Origin: Owenia fusiformis
Lineage: Eukaryota > Annelida > Polychaeta > Sabellida > Oweniidae
Assembly (NCBI GenBank): GCA_903813345.2
Contig: CAIIXF020000001.1
Location: 30,991,915 to 31,055,914 of the forward strand
Reading direction: 5' to 3'
Length of the DNA: 64,000 nucleotides
Part shown: one piece after another, positions 52,301 to 63,306 of the stretch
Layout: the number at the start of each line of letters is the position of its first letter
Position numbering within the stretch: position 1 is the first letter of the stretch
The notes under the pieces: generated by a model
Told to the model about the DNA's origin: nothing
Databases searched by the model: none
What the model saw: the letters and a program-made list of their open reading frames with translations, nothing else
Translations under genes and position numbers: made by a program

Positions 52301-55300
52301 CGACGCATCTTTTTCAACTTAACAGAGAACCTGTTTGAACGAAACGAAAATGGAATTATAAAAAACCCTAGGTATCGATCAGTTTATATTTGGACTGAAT
52401 CACTAAAAATGAAAAACAATAGATTCATCAGTAATTCCGAAACAGCTGTGATGGTCTCAGAATCTTATTGTTCTTCATGTACAGCTACAATTGAAAGAAA
52501 CGTATTTCAGAATAACCAAAACACACTTTTACTGGATGGGTACCCATACAAATATACATATATTACAAACAATCAATTTACTGAGAATCATGGAAATTAC
52601 GTTTTGAACTTAAAAGACTCGTCTCAACGATTGAAAATATTCAACAACAGTTTTACCAACAATATCATTCGCTCTATTACACGGACACGATACGGAGATT
52701 CAGCAGTAATTTTGCAAGAATGTGAGTACTCAACACTACAATACAATTCCTTCCACAACCCCGAGAGTGACTTACAAGTTGTGGTTTTTCCTACTCGATA
52801 TTCCTCCTGGTCAATCTCCATGGATGCCACATATAACTATTGGGGCAGTAGTGATTTAAAGTCTATTCAAAATGGCATTATGGATCAACAAAGACGTTAC
52901 GATTTGCGTCTTACCTTGCAAATACTACCCTACTATATTGACCGTACAATGACAACGACGGGAAACGAAACTGTATCACTCTACTCACGAACAGAAGGCA
53001 GCGTAATTGGTGGAGCTGTAACAGAACACATGGTTTTGTATAACAGGGAATACCGAATCACAGATGACATTCATGTTTACCCAAATGTTACACTAGTGAT
53101 CACTGCTGGAGCGAGACTGATGTTTGATGATTATATTGGTATGATCGTTCAAGGGCAGTTGATAGCTGAGGGTACAGTAAAAGATCAGATTGTCATGAAT
53201 GCCAGTGTAGGTTGGATGGGAATACGGTTTTCTCTTTCCGCACAACGGGGCATCCTTCGCCATATTATATTCGATGGATGCGGAAAACGAGACGTTAGCC
53301 CACTAGTGAATTGTATTGTAAGCGATGTCGGTAAACATGAAATGGACCACTTGTTATTCGAAAACTGTCATTCCAGCTATTCTGTTGACTTGTATCATTC
53401 TGATCCCGTGTATACTCCAAATATTCATAACATTCGGTCAAATCGAGGCATTTTTATCCGTAGTCTTGACACCAAAATATCAGATTCGATTTTTGATGGT
53501 GGTGAGAAGGCAATTGGAATACAACCAGAGACAGGATATAGTGCACAAACGCAAGCTTACTTTCTTCAGCAGAATTCGCTACAGGTATGCTTCCAAAGCA
53601 AGGACAGAGACATATTTCTGTCCACATTTGAGACTCTTGTCTTTGATACACGTAAATATCGATGCTCTGGAAAAAATGTTACGTTCACCACGGGACCAAA
53701 CAATAGAATATCATTTCAACTTGTTTATGTTTCTTCGTTTTACATTTCGGATGTCATTAGAGTTCGTGAAAATGGTTCAACAACGGAGATATCAAGGCGT
53801 AATTTGAAAACCTGGGTCATTTCTAGTGCCAATGAAATAGTATTTGATTTTGGAGGATGTGTTTCATGCCAGTTTAGTGCTATAATTTCAAGTGTGGAGG
53901 AAGAAAGTGTCCCGATAATGAAGCAGTTACCAGACATTGAAATTCGAAACATAAGTGCAACTTCAGATCATAACTATGGAATATACATCTATGATAATAT
54001 GTATAATTCTCAATTCAAGCCATGGAATTATTTAGGACGGCAAGTCACGGAATTCAGGGTCCCATTTTATGTCAAAATTGTCAACTCGTTTTTGCGAGGT
54101 ACATATGGTTTTCATATGAAAATATATGGGCGAGACAGTAGCAGCGATGGACCGTTTCATGATGTCAACATACATATTGAAAATGTGATAATAGATAGCT
54201 ATTATGCTGGGATTGATTTCTACAAATATGGCGGCAGATACCAGGGTGATATGATGGTGATTGTTAAAAATGTAGAAGTGATCAAGGGACAGTATGGGAT
54301 GCATTTTTATCAAGCTATTTACTCCTCCGAAGATGTTCGTAATCCTAAAGTTTATATCCAGAACAGTTCATTTTCTCATTGTTCCAGCGATGCTTTGGTA
54401 TTGGATGGTGATCGAGCGTCGTTTGAAATAAATCAAAATAAATTCCATGATAACAATAACATATTTGATATCACCGGTCGAGAAAAGAACCTTACTGTAG
54501 CTGATAATTTGATATATGGCAATCGTGGAAGAATCAACTTAGCGATGTTAGAGCATGCTTACATGGACATTCCGAATAAGCCGACAACGAGGTTTTACAG
54601 AAACATTCTTGAGAACAATACCATAAACAACTGCTTTATAGATATATACGGCGTACAGAATATACAGTTTCAAAACAATAGTCTGAATAATCCATCTGCA
54701 GGCCAAGAAGTTTGCATAAAATCCTACTCCAATGGTGACAAAAACCGCCTTGACTTTATGAAAAACTACTGGGGAACTACAGAGTTGTCTGAAATAGAAA
54801 AAAGGATAACGCATTTCGCAGATTCTAGCCGATATGCATTGGTCAATTTCGTGCCTTATCTAGACAAGCCCAATGGTATACCAATGTCGCAAGTTCAATG
54901 CCCATTCTCATTCACAACATCCAGTATTGGAGGAATCCTTTGTTCTGACACTACATTACTTCCAAACGAGACTTACATCACTAACGGGGATATAATAGTT
55001 CCAAAAGATATGGTTTTGAAAGTAGGTCCCGGTACAACTATACAGTTTAGTGAAGGCAGCAGGATGCTCATACTCGGAACTCTACTTGCGGAAGGCACTT
55101 TATCAGAACCAGTCATTCTGACATCTTTGAATAACTGGAACGGAGTTTATTTTTCTGTGAACGAGGGCCAAACACAATCGATCATGTCCTACGTAAAAAT
55201 TGATTATAGGCGCGGATATTGGTATGATGACAGAGAGCCACTTGTGACAATAGTTGGCAAACCACCACTAATGTCTTTTATCAATCTGACTTGTTCTCAC

Positions 55301-58300
55301 GGTTACTACCCAAGCGATGGGGTGGTTGGGTTAAATGTCTTGGATGGGATGCGGATAGCTGACACTTTAATACAGAATTGTGATGGATCAGCCATACGAT
55401 TATCTCATCTTGGATCCTCTATGAGATATAGCATAGAACGATATCACGATATCAAGGATGAAACCTATGGTATTCCAAATATGTGTGACTACAAGGTAAA
55501 AGGTTTCGAAGTTAATGGAGCAATGATTGCTATCTTTGCCTATGGTGATAGGAATAAATATCCGGAAGAAATGATTTGTGCCAAAACATTTTTCTCTACT
55601 AATAGGAAGATTCTGCATTTTCGAACCATATACCATTCAAAATTTCGATCATTTAAGTTGGAAGCCTACAATGGTAGAAACATGACTTATAGCGAGAGGT
55701 TTCTGTATGAAACATTTCCTTCTTCTAATATGCACAAAACAAACCAAGATACCTTTACCATCCGACTGACGATGAGACGATATCGCAATTCCATATACGC
55801 TGTAGAGGTTTATGAGGAAAACTATAAGTTACAAGGTACTTTGTGTTTCTCTTTTCAATTAAGCACAGAAAGTATCGCAACAGATTTCGGACAGTCCGAA
55901 ATCTGTTGCGATACTTTCCGTCTCCTTTAAAGTTGTACTAAAACCAATTAAAGAATCTCTTATCATCTTGTTTTTAGCACAAATAGCATCCCTTTTGTTA
56001 TGTTGACTACAAAGCTTGTGATATTTCCACACACACGATTTATTAAGATAAGACTGTCAATCTCTGAAATGTTGTTATTTTTGCGCACTTTTTGAGGTCA
56101 TCTGACCATGACGTACCGTGTGCCAAGTTATTCTGGCGCTAAATCGAAAAGTTGCAAACTACTACGAAGGCTGAACCAAAGTTAGTTCAACAAGTTAAAC
56201 CTAGTCTGGGCCTTATTTCTTATCTGACACATCTTGTGGCCCGCCCTAGGTTGAACGTCCGTGCCTATTCGGCCCTTGATGCAAAAAAATTAATGGTGGC
56301 CTATGGAAGCGTATGAAATTCCACGCGCGTTTAATTAATAACTAATAATGAGAATTTGCAACCAATGAAAGCATAGCACGGAGGTTAAACCCAAACACGG
56401 CAACAATAACATTCAGATTAATAAATGAAAGCCGTGGGTTTAACTTGTTTAACTAAACGAAAGTGGAAATAAACAATTAGTTTCATATTTGCACCCATTC
56501 CGATAGCCAAATATATTTTTAATTGATAGAACTTCACAAAAATAAATTTTGAGGAAAGAGCACTGCAATATTGTTCATTACATATTCAATTGATTGAAAT
56601 GTATTTGTGAAACCGTATATCGATAACTGAAAATGTTAACCCAATAATTATATTTTGGCCTTACAGCATTACATTCGGGTTGAAAAGTTTTAATCCCCAA
56701 ACACTGGCAGACTGGCAATGTTTGCTGTTGTATAACTTACATGCTTTCAATAGCGTTTCAGCTCGACTGATTCCGCACTCAATTGCAAGTGACATTATAC
56801 CCTTTTCAAAATTGATGAGAATAGCCTCAATCATGCAATAATTGGCTCAACATAAGAGTGAATAACTCGATTTTGAAAGCCAGGGTTTCATTTTTATCTA
56901 CAAAATCAAGGAGGATTGGCTCCCAGAGTGCACCACCGATATTCTGTCCCATATATGGTAGCGTGACCTTTGACCTTGTTGACACGTGACAGGTTTGAAA
57001 CCATTTTGAAACCTGTGAGGTCAAAGGTCACCGCTACCATATATGGGACAGAATATCGGTGGTGCATTCTGGGAGCCAATCCTCCTTGCTACAAAATCGT
57101 ATTTCGCGGCAAATTGTTTCCACACGTCATGCCACGTGACGTAAAACTTCTACTCTGAAAATGAAATCAGTTTTGCCGCGAAAACAGACACGTGCTGACT
57201 TTATATTCCCGATATCATGATAAAATGAATTTTTGGAATTGTTGATGGTTCACCATCGTAAAGTGTGGCTTTCATACGGTAAGATAGCATTGATATCTCT
57301 AAATCGAGTAAAATGGTTTTAGTACAACTTTACCACTAAGGCATATGGTAGATATGACACCACAAGTACGAATGTATATAATTTTATTCTCATTCTGCAT
57401 ATGATATAAGTTAAGTGTTGTATTAACTATTTACAGAATCCCCCAAAAGAACATTTACAGTAGAAAACGGTGTTATGAAAAATAATGGAAACGGTGTAAA
57501 GGCAGTTTTTACAGGTTCCTCAACTCCAGATATCAATATAACAACATCGAGATTTATGAACAACCTAAAAAGCATCAATATAACTTCTGAAAATAGCTCA
57601 ATTACAATATCTCATAACCAGTTCAAGGAAAATAAACGTGTAGCTAGGATTCTCACTGAATCGGACAATGGTCAGACAAAAATTATTTTCGCTTATAATA
57701 ACGTGACAAAAAATACTGGACAGACTTTGATTCATATCAAAGATAAATCGGACGCGTTCATGGACAGAGGAAACCTGTGTATTATGGACAATGATATATC
57801 AAACAATTTCAATGAAACAAACTCTACGGACACCACCACACCGATGATCTGGATTGATGACATAGATGGCGTAATACAAGGAAACAAGTTTGCCAACAAC
57901 AGAGGAAGTAAACTAATTTGGTGGAAACAAAGACAAGAACCGTCTAAGTTTTTGAAAAATCTTGTACGGCACAACTCTGGTGAACACCCTCATGATAAAA
58001 TTACAATTGTAGCAGAAGGAAAAGATACAAGTTACACATACAACTGGTTGGAAAATCCCGCAAATACATTTGAGATGACCTCAGTCGTTGGATACCCAAC
58101 GGTGCAAGCAACAATGAACTGGTGGGGAAAGGGGGTCTCCTTCAAAGATGTCAGTTATACTAGACTACGCAGTACTAATATTGACCCATTTCTTCCTGGT
58201 ATTAGTTTTGAGCCAATTGCAACGTCTCCAAAGCAAATATTAGGTAATAATCATATTTTATATTTCAACAATGACCCGATTCGTAACTCAAAAAATACAA

Positions 58301-61300
58301 TTTCCATTCTTTTATTTGGAAGTCAGTATCATAAATAATAGTTCTCATAATTCCATGAAGCTTATGAAATTAACAGTTCCTGACGTACGTTATTATTTCG
58401 TAGGAAATTGTGATTTCGGTTGGCAGTATTCTAAAGGAACATGTTACTATCTGACAAGAGGGACAGACTCATTCAGTGAATCTCTAACAATATGCAAGGT
58501 CAATTCAAAACTTATTACATAATAAATAAGCTTTAAATGTTTATAAACTGGCCAAAACATTCTTATAGATGATTTAGGATATTCTAAGATAGGGATATTC
58601 TTTCCAAGTCAATGAATCTAGTCACTTAGTATATAACCACTTTAATATAATGATCTACATTTTAATGTTAATTCAGGAAAGAGGTGCTGTAATGGTAAAA
58701 CCATTGAAAAATCTCTTGGATGATGTTTTCGAAAGACTAAATGAAAAGGGCATGGAATCGCCTCTTATTTGGACACGGCAAGCGTCTCAAGAGGTCTGAT
58801 ACAATTTAAAAATTAATAGGTTTTAGCTTTCAGTAAAATATTTATGTAAACATAATTAAAAGGTTTAATCTTTGAAAAAAAATTCTGTAAGCAAGTCTCA
58901 TTTAGAGCTAAATAATCACAATTGTTACACAGCATAACTTGCTTACCTCTAATTTGAATTTCTGAGGAATGTGGAGTGTATGACTTCAATTCGAAAGAGA
59001 CTAAAACCAAAGACTGTACCAGCTACTTTTCGACAATATGCTACAAAGAACAAGGTAAAAATTATGTCAGCCATACCAAAGTGAATACATTAATAGCATA
59101 CTTTATACAATGAGTTCAAAGTAACTAACAATTCATAGTAATTGAGTAAGCAATAACTGAACGATACATAAAATCATTTCAACTCATTGACATTACACCC
59201 GACATTCAGCGACATTACATTACATTACATGTTTCACACATGTATATATAAAGGAATGATGAATCTATATCTGAATTTAATTTAATGTTAAAATACTAAA
59301 ATCTTTTCTTTTGAGAAGCTTTCGTGTAGAACTTTTTGAAGAACCCTAATATACCAGTATACATGTATGTGTAAACTGATCATTCTGTCTAATCATAACT
59401 ATCTTAACATGTACATGTACCTATGACTGTGTGCTTGAATATGGTTTTAAACATCATATTCATGTGATTGTAATTGTTTCAGAAAGCCAGTGTCCCAACA
59501 GTTGCACTTACAATGGAAAATGTTTTGGAAAAACATGCACTTGTGACATGGGCTGGGAAAGAGATGACTGCTCTGTATATCATTGTAGAGATGTTAACAA
59601 TTGTGGTCGCTTTGGTAGCTGTGTCGGTCCAAACCAGTGTCGTTGTCAGCAGGGATGGAATGTAAGGCTTATTCTTAATATGAATTCTTTATATGCATTA
59701 CAAACTGAAGGTTAAAAACTACCATGACTCTTATAGGTAAAGGGCCCCAATTTTGAAATTTTGGATAACATCATAAAAATAAGCCCACATTCCTTAAAAA
59801 AGAATGGCCGGTAATGTCAGTTTGTTATCTAAGTTGTCCAGTTTATGTGGGGAGGAGCACATTTTTGGCCCGAATTTTGTTTCGGGACCCATCTAGGGGG
59901 GGGGGGGGACTCTCCATGTCCGCCACTGCTTCCAATATTGAAATCCAAGATTTATACTATAACATATCACAAAATCACATGCACGTTTTTGAACAAATAA
60001 ATGACACTTATTTTTTGTTCTACATTTTCATTTATTGAACACAGGGTGTAGGTTGTTCTATAAGTTACTGCCCCCGATTCACCGGATGTCTAGCGTGTAC
60101 CAAACAGATCGGTTGTGGATGGTGTGATAAAACCCAACAATGTATGCCTGGTCGAGGTGATTCTCCAACGCTAACTACATGTCCTGCTTGGTTTTATTAC
60201 AATTGTCTTACTACAAAAGCAGATTCAAAATGTTCTAATGAAATACAGGTAATTAAATCGTTTAGCTTCCAAATATGACTGTGCATAAATATTTCCCCAG
60301 TGAACTCAGTGACCGAGAGAAATATCGATATCATCCGATAGATATCATATCATCCCGACAGGTGAATACGACCTTACACCATGATCAAAAGCAATATCTA
60401 TACTACCTAAAGAATCATCTGTTGGATGAGAAAACAAAAAACTAATTTGGGATTATAGCGTTACGTGTATTTCATATAACAAAATAATTATGAATAGAAA
60501 TAACATGGGAACTGAATAATAGAAATAACACTACCTGTTTGTGACAGCTGCCAACAGTATTGTTCTAGACGAGATTCTCTACTAGATGTCTCAATAATTA
60601 AATATACGTATAACATTATAATAAGATTTCTACCATTGAGTAGAGTCACGACGTTCCCTGGAAAAGATTGATATCATTATTTTGATATTCCCCATATCAA
60701 ATTCCTCCCGGTGTATAAGCTTCGTGTTTTTGTATGAAACAATTTGAAATTCCAGGCTATGGATTGTTCAGGAAAGCAATGCAATCGAAAGAGGAATCCT
60801 CACTTTACACAAGAGAAATGTACACGTTGTGTTGACATCGAAAAATGTTTCATTGATGCTGACCCGGTAGGTTATATATCTTCAATGTGAGCTCCCGATA
60901 GACATAAACTACAACATTCACAAATAACTATATACGTATGTCAAAGTACAATTATTCTTACATGAGGTGATTTGTGTTTTTTAGTCAATTGATTGCAAAG
61001 TATGGAACTCAACAAAATGCCCAAATGGACTCATCAATATTGACTACACAAAGCCCAGATTCGATAAAACCGTTATGAAGAATGGTGTGCTGTTTCTTGA
61101 TCCGAACTTTACCCCAGTGCTGAGGTGTCCAACAAAAACTGTAGATATTCTTGTTGTTCTTAATGAGATACCACTCCCTCGCTACAAAATCACGACTGTC
61201 GTGTCCCCACAATCAGGAGGGATTGCGCATAAGATATTATCACACAGATTTTCCGAGCTTTCCTCGGGTATCTATGTAGTTTGTATTCATACCAGACATG

Positions 61301-63306
61301 GGAAATATAATTTAATATCTGCTCGCATATATCTCATTTCCATAATACTCAAATTAAGAAGGTTTTCTGACAAAAATGTATTATACAGAAATATAGCCGA
61401 CTTTCTTCATTTCAGGGAAAGTCACAATTATGTCCGGTATTCCTGCATCTTTAAATGATTTAATTACTTACTCTGACTTCAATGAAGCAGTTGAAATCCG
61501 CCCCATAGATGACATACTTATTGCTGAACATGAAACTGATGAAGACTTGCTTGATCAACTTGAAAATATGAGAAATGAAGGAAGTAGAGTACATCTAATA
61601 AATGGTATGATACACTTGCCACATGCCCTTTTTTCTTTTGAGTTCATGTATTTATGTATCCTTTTCTGGACCATAGTGTAGGATAGTTTGATTTTGTATT
61701 TTTGTACTACTTATACTAGTGACGTACATATTGTTGTGAAATTCGTTCTACATTTTTATTATATCTTGCAAACAAATAAGTTTTACATTTTCCCATCGAA
61801 CACAAGAAAGTACATTTTTACTAAAGATCTTCACCTTTTGTTCTCTACAATTTTTTATGCTGTCGTCAATCTCCCAATACTGCTCAATACTGCTTCTTCT
61901 TTTAGACACAATGTTTCGCTGTCTTGGAGAACATGTGGATGATGCAGCGTCCTTTGTTATTGCAATACCAAAAGATCTGAGCAACGCAATGTATGCAGTG
62001 GGCGATATTCTAGTTGGGACTCCATTGGGGTACATCGAGAAAGTGACATCTATCGACCAAGATTCAAAAGTGCGAATTGCTAAGACAGAATTGACGAAAT
62101 GTACAACACAACTATATATTAATGCTGATATCATGTACGTTATTTTTCAGCATGTACATGTTTATGAAAAATAACAGTTACTAATGTAGAAGCCAAGTGT
62201 TTCATGGACATGAAAGTAATCAATATCAACATAGTCCAAATTCTGGAAGTCAAGTCAGACATCTTGTTTTAAGTTATTTGTCCTTTCTTAAGTTTCTTGT
62301 CGATAATTGTAGTTAAGAGTGAATGATAAGTTTAGCAATTATCATGATTATTATTATGATTGTCGTTAACAGAATATTGTATCTTCTCTTTGGTTCAAGA
62401 ACTCACAATGAATATAAACCAAAACTGAATTGTTTTTCTGGAGAGAACAATCTGAAGGGTGGAGCATTAATGCCGATTTACGAATCTCAGAATGTAGTTG
62501 AGGGCTCTTTCATTCAGGGGCGAAAAACAAAGCAATTTTCGGCAAAGGTATGAATTACATTATTCTCGAGTTTGAACACTATTCTAGGATATCTTCTGTA
62601 AAATACTGAACGTATCGTGTATTCTGAGGCCATTGGAATCAACAAAACGTTAAACTTTATAAACCAAAATAATTGTTTTCAAAGATTTATTGCAGATTCT
62701 GGACAAATATTCAAGTGATAGATATAACTTTTATGTCATGACTAATGTTGTGTCAGTCGGAGATGATGGTTATGTCGAAACTGAAATATCTGAGATCTCA
62801 AGAAGAAAACGACAGACACCCACAAGTTATTCTAGGCAGTTTAAACAATTGTCATTGAATAAGAAAGCTACATTTGTAAGTAAATACTTTCACATATCTA
62901 ATTACAAGGAACACATCCGTCCACCTGGGCGATAACTCATTTACCGTTGGCCCGATTTTGTTCATATTTTGTACACATATTATGTCCTATGGGGGTAGAA
63001 GTTCTGCTAGAAAGCAGATTTTCAATATATAAAACTGCATAGGTACAACATATAAAACTGCAATATTTATATTGATTTATCTCATTTACCTAGGCAAAAA
63101 TTCGTTAACAGATAACTTGGCATCAAATTTCAGAAGGCAGTCAATCAAGATGGACACAGTGGGTACTTCAATATAAAGGTTAAATACGACGATGCTCGTG
63201 TGACTCTCTCTCAGACCATGACATCTGAGAGACCGATTACATCAACTCTTGGTGTTAACCTTGAGGGACAATTTATATATAATCTAGACAACAGAATTAC
63301 TTGGAA
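43354..63306 (+). CDS. bark: Bark beetle (anakonda)-like multidomain adhesion protein, 3' end beyond window
   Basis: Exons: 43354-43509, 48299-48440, 48571-49013, 49780-50056, 51957-55835, 57437-58243, 58404-58498, 58677-58793, 58967-59054, 59483-59661, 60045-60248, 60756-60866, 60985-61267, 61416-61604, 61906-62134, 62373-62547 (62400 is an equally in-phase acceptor), 62696-62875, 63134-63306. All phases agree; about 2,575 residues are visible. Order: signal peptide, beta-helix repeats, CUB-like segment (about 248-339), long beta-helix region (340-1900) with NYWG and NWWG signatures, C-type lectin (1901-2001), two EGF-like modules, a PSI domain, Cys-rich and beta-rich C-terminal segments, and a basic RRKRQ site near 2495. 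In Drosophila the related protein organises tricellular septate junctions; a similar epithelial role here is inference. The expected membrane anchor is outside the window. The start could also be Met8 (43375). Confidence 0.9.
44307..44498 (+). pseudogene. Harbinger (HARBI1-like) transposase N-terminal fragment
   Basis: Reads LRIFRDRINPIDTLDYSEML, then QRYRMPRALVMELINLFEPE. This is the N-terminal pattern (FRDR-NPLD, RYR, ELI) of PIF/Harbinger DDE transposases. The catalytic domain is missing because an L1-like fragment was inserted directly after it. Confidence 0.7.
44493..45209 (+). mobile_element. 5'-truncated L1-like non-LTR retrotransposon 3' end
   Basis: An open frame of about 140 codons ends at 44926. 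It contains CDFCKNDKIDDTIHFFIEC, the C-terminal Cys-X2-Cys...His...Cys cluster of L1/Tx1-type ORF2, followed by a Trp near the end of the block (KIWDDF). A 3' UTR of about 270 bp and an oligo-A tail (45192-45209) follow. Only the 3' end of the element was inserted. Confidence 0.75.
45326..45863. mobile_element. Composite hairpin + TIR module element, copy c
   Basis: A long hairpin with GTTATGTAC/GTACATAAC tips occupies 45326-45463; its loop contains CCGAGGGATATACAC in both orientations. Four bases later a module starts with GTATTTCATACCTACTGATG (45468) and ends with the inverted form at 45863 (28 of 30 bp match). Inside the module, 45550-45760 is a degenerate low-complexity run of TTTGAAAAAAATG-like words. 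No transposase is present. Confidence 0.65.
46380..46965. other. Intron sequence of the bark-like gene, nothing recognised
   Basis: AT-rich, without repeats I can pair or domains in the open frames. Confidence 0.4.
46966..47292. mobile_element. Harbinger-like nonautonomous element, copy 2
   Basis: 327 bp with inverted ends (TCACACCAAACTAGTTCT) flanked by TAA on both sides (46963-46965, 47293-47295). It aligns in reverse orientation with both ends of 1013-1897 but lacks that copy's middle, so it looks like an internal deletion derivative. The small open frames across it are not genes. Confidence 0.75.
47300..48298. other. Intron sequence of the bark-like gene, nothing recognised
   Basis: No repeat partner, gene or RNA was found between the Harbinger-like element and the second bark-like exon. 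Confidence 0.4.
49140..49602. mobile_element. Foldback element with AGATG target duplication in a bark-like intron
   Basis: Arms of about 210 bp start CACTGGTGATCC at 49140 and end in the inverted form (GGATCACAAGTG) at 49602. AGATG lies directly outside both ends (49135-49139, 49603-49607). The arms contain ACCGTTTCGGTAAC and AATTCCTCACTTAAGTTACA. A single-arm relative lies upstream of the gene at about 42935-43125. Noncoding. Confidence 0.8.
49780..50056 (+). CDS. bark: CUB-like exon of the bark-like gene
   Basis: The exon begins in phase 0 after TTTTTTAG and ends in phase 1. It encodes a CUB-like half domain: SSNTGYNRLDIRDGNG aligns with the usual DYLEIRDG strand and STGGELWFRLNSQS with the later SxGxxLxVxFxS strand. 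The first cysteine of this unit is at the end of the preceding exon (SGCSQ). Confidence 0.75.
50447..51338. mobile_element. DNA element with CTGGGGACAATT ends
   Basis: ACGTGCACGGACCTGGGGACAATT near 50453 is matched in inverted form by AATTGTCCCCAGTTTCGTACGT near 51315-51338, giving an element of about 890 bp in the bark-like intron 50057-51956. The remaining open frame (50949-51185) shows no transposase. Family not identified. Confidence 0.5.
51957..55835 (+). CDS. bark: Long beta-helix exon of the bark-like gene
   Basis: A single 3,879-bp exon encoding about 1,293 residues, starting phase 1 after TTTGCTAATAG and ending phase 1 before GTACTT. It consists of imperfect parallel beta-helix rungs (repeated N-x-F and N-N-x-F patterns) with NYWG signatures near 52833 and 54763, spaced about 640 residues apart. 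Each NYWG is followed by a similar segment (TVILPYY/VNFVPYL, then a V-L-x-x-G block), so the exon looks like two large repeats of the same module. A third such signature, NWWG, is in the next exon near 58114. Internal open frames on either strand are shadows. Confidence 0.9.
55868..55918. repeat. Perfect 24-bp inverted repeat next to a splice donor
   Basis: GAAAGTATCGCAACAGATTT and the next four bases pair perfectly with 55895-55918; the spacer is three bases. It begins 32 nt after the donor at 55836. Confidence 0.85.
55928..57332. mobile_element. Possible 1.4-kb DNA element with 19-bp TIRs
   Basis: TAAAGTTGTACTAAAACCA at 55928-55946 is perfectly inverted at 57314-57332. It fills most of the intron 55836-57436 and contains the MULE-like element 56907-57088. 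No transposase and no clear target duplication. Confidence 0.55.
56907..57088. mobile_element. MULE-like miniature foldback, copy 2, with 9-bp target duplication
   Basis: 182 bp, almost wholly self-complementary, starting CAAGGAGGATTGGCTCCCAG. CTACAAAAT flanks both sides (56898-56906, 57089-57097). A 9-bp duplication is typical of Mutator-like elements. Related copy at about 2610-2740. Confidence 0.82.
58404..59054 (+). CDS. bark: C-type lectin exons of the bark-like gene
   Basis: Three exons (58404-58498, 58677-58793, 58967-59054). They encode CDFGWQYSKGTCYYL, the ESLTIC helix, ERGAVMVKPL, PLIWTR and a closing pair DCTSYF...ICYKEQ, in the order expected for a C-type lectin-like domain. The calcium-binding EPN/QPD and WND motifs are not evident, so sugar binding is doubtful. 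One donor (58499) is the weak GTCAAT and another (58794) GTCTGA, but phases fit. Confidence 0.8.
59483..60248 (+). CDS. bark: EGF-like and PSI exons of the bark-like gene
   Basis: 59483-59661 encodes two EGF-like modules (CPNSCTYNGKCFGKTCTCDMGW and CRDVNNCGRFGSCVGPNQCRC in shortened form). 60045-60248 closes the second and encodes a PSI domain with CLACTKQIGCGWCDKTQQCM. Both exons are in phase with their neighbours. Confidence 0.85.
60280..60720. repeat. Hairpin-family repeat in a bark-like intron
   Basis: CAGTGACCGAGAG, GATATCATCC and GACAGGTGAATACGACCTTA match the terminal hairpin repeat at 63791-64000. The opposite arm (CCCCATATCAAATTCCTCCC) lies about 350 bp away at 60690-60710. Noncoding. 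Confidence 0.6.

Noticed and set aside
53325-53807. 160-codon open frame inside the long bark-like exon
   Set aside because: Alternative frame of a well supported coding exon with no domain of its own.
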